Positions 4,914-5,258 of a DNA stretch of 5,258 nucleotides are shown one piece after another. Position 1 is the first letter of the stretch; each line of letters opens with the position of its first letter. The stretch is from Candidatus Eiseniibacteriota bacterium. Its GTDB lineage: Bacteria > Eisenbacteria > RBG-16-71-46. Position numbers and translations under genes: made by a program. The stretch is taken from NCBI GenBank assembly GCA_903921835.1, contig CAIXRL010000251.1:1-5258 (forward strand), read 5' to 3'. The notes beneath the pieces were generated by a model, which ran no database searches, was not told the DNA's origin, and worked only from the letters and a program-made list of their open reading frames with translations.

Positions 4914-5258
4914 ATGAGCGCACCCGATCCCAGCCTGGTCGCCAGCTGCGAGGACGGCGAGACCGCCGCGTTCGCCTCGCTGCTCGCGGCGGCACCGCCG
5001 GCGCTTGCCGCCTCGCTGGGGCTCGTGCACACGCGCGTGGCGGGCGCGCTGGCGGTCGCCTCGCGGTCGCTCGAGAAGCGAATGTACAACCACGTCTTCG
5101 GTCTCGGCGTGCGGGGGCCGGTCACGGCGGCCAACCTCGATGTGCTCGAGCGCTTCTTCGCCGGCGCGGGCTCGAAGAGCTGCCGCGTCGCGCTGGCGCC
5201 CGCGCGCGGCGCGCCGGCGCTTGCGGACGCGCTCGCCGCGCGTGGCTTCGCGCCGCCG
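4914..5258 (+). CDS. Probable GNAT-family N-acetyltransferase, 3' end outside window
   Basis: The frame from ATG at 4914 is open to the window end (115 codons, no stop), with strongly G/C-ending codons. Members of this superfamily move an acyl group, usually acetyl from acetyl-CoA, to an amine; the substrate here is unknown. The visible part has an Ala-rich N-terminal segment (1-50). It is followed by EKRMYNHVFGLGVRGPVTAA (54-73), then DVLERFFAGAGSKSCRVALAP (about 76-96) and PALADALAARGFAPP (101-115). An N-x-V-x-GLG segment, a helix, a strand ending near LAP, and an L-x-x-RGF segment match a group of GNAT proteins with an N-terminal subdomain of this kind. The acetyl-CoA binding motif (Q/R-x-x-G-x-G/A) would lie beyond the window, so the call is not proven. 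It is transcribed away from the Kdo cluster and is probably a separate unit. No Shine-Dalgarno is visible. Confidence 0.65.
   Translation, partial: MSAPDPSLVASCEDGETAAFASLLAAAPPALAASLGLVHTRVAGALAVASRSLEKRMYNHVFGLGVRGPVTAANLDVLERFFAGAGSKSCRVALAPARGAPALADALAARGFAPP

Noticed and set aside
3751..4917. A 388-codon plus-strand frame spanning the opposite strand of kdsB and the first exported-protein gene
   Set aside because: It crosses two well-supported minus-strand genes and the divergent intergenic region, and has the Arg/Ala/His-rich look of a shadow frame.

Overview
The window is GC-rich DNA (about 70% G+C by eye) from a Gram-negative bacterium that makes Kdo-containing lipopolysaccharide. 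Three Kdo genes and the CTP synthase gene lie in one run on the minus strand. The GC content, the kdsB/pyrG/kdsA/kdsC order and the short overlaps would fit a deltaproteobacterium-like lineage or a related uncultured high-GC phylum. Nothing here fixes the taxon.

Layout in transcription order on the minus strand, from right to left: (1) an exported protein of unknown function (4189-4791); (2) kdsB, CMP-Kdo synthetase (3456-4184); (3) a small exported protein of unknown function (2941-3459), whose start overlaps the kdsB stop; (4) a 180-base gap holding a candidate promoter and a possibly structured leader; (5) pyrG, CTP synthase (1090-2760); (6) kdsA, Kdo-8-phosphate synthase (269-1090); (7) the N-terminal half of kdsC, Kdo-8-phosphate phosphatase (1-276), cut by the window edge. 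On the plus strand at the right edge, a divergent gene starting at 4914 encodes the first 115 residues of a probable GNAT-family acetyltransferase. It is open to the window end.

How the genes work together: KdsA condenses arabinose-5-phosphate with phosphoenolpyruvate to Kdo-8-phosphate. KdsC removes the phosphate. KdsB activates Kdo with CTP to CMP-Kdo, the donor for inner-core LPS. PyrG supplies the CTP. No kdsD (arabinose-5-phosphate isomerase) or lpt gene is visible; such genes may follow kdsC outside the window.

Most useful observations: KdsA carries the cysteine and other ligands of the metal-dependent class. KdsB has Cys where the E. coli enzyme has His in the H-x-SGT motif. Two candidate promoters share the same layout (TTCGCC, 18-base spacer, TAG-type -10 preceded by GTGC). 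The pyrG leader can form two mutually exclusive hairpins. Two uncharacterised exported proteins are built into the Kdo operon. I found no mobile element, CRISPR array, tRNA or rRNA, and no evidence of a wholly new defence or metabolic system. The window is mainly core envelope biosynthesis with two unknown passengers.
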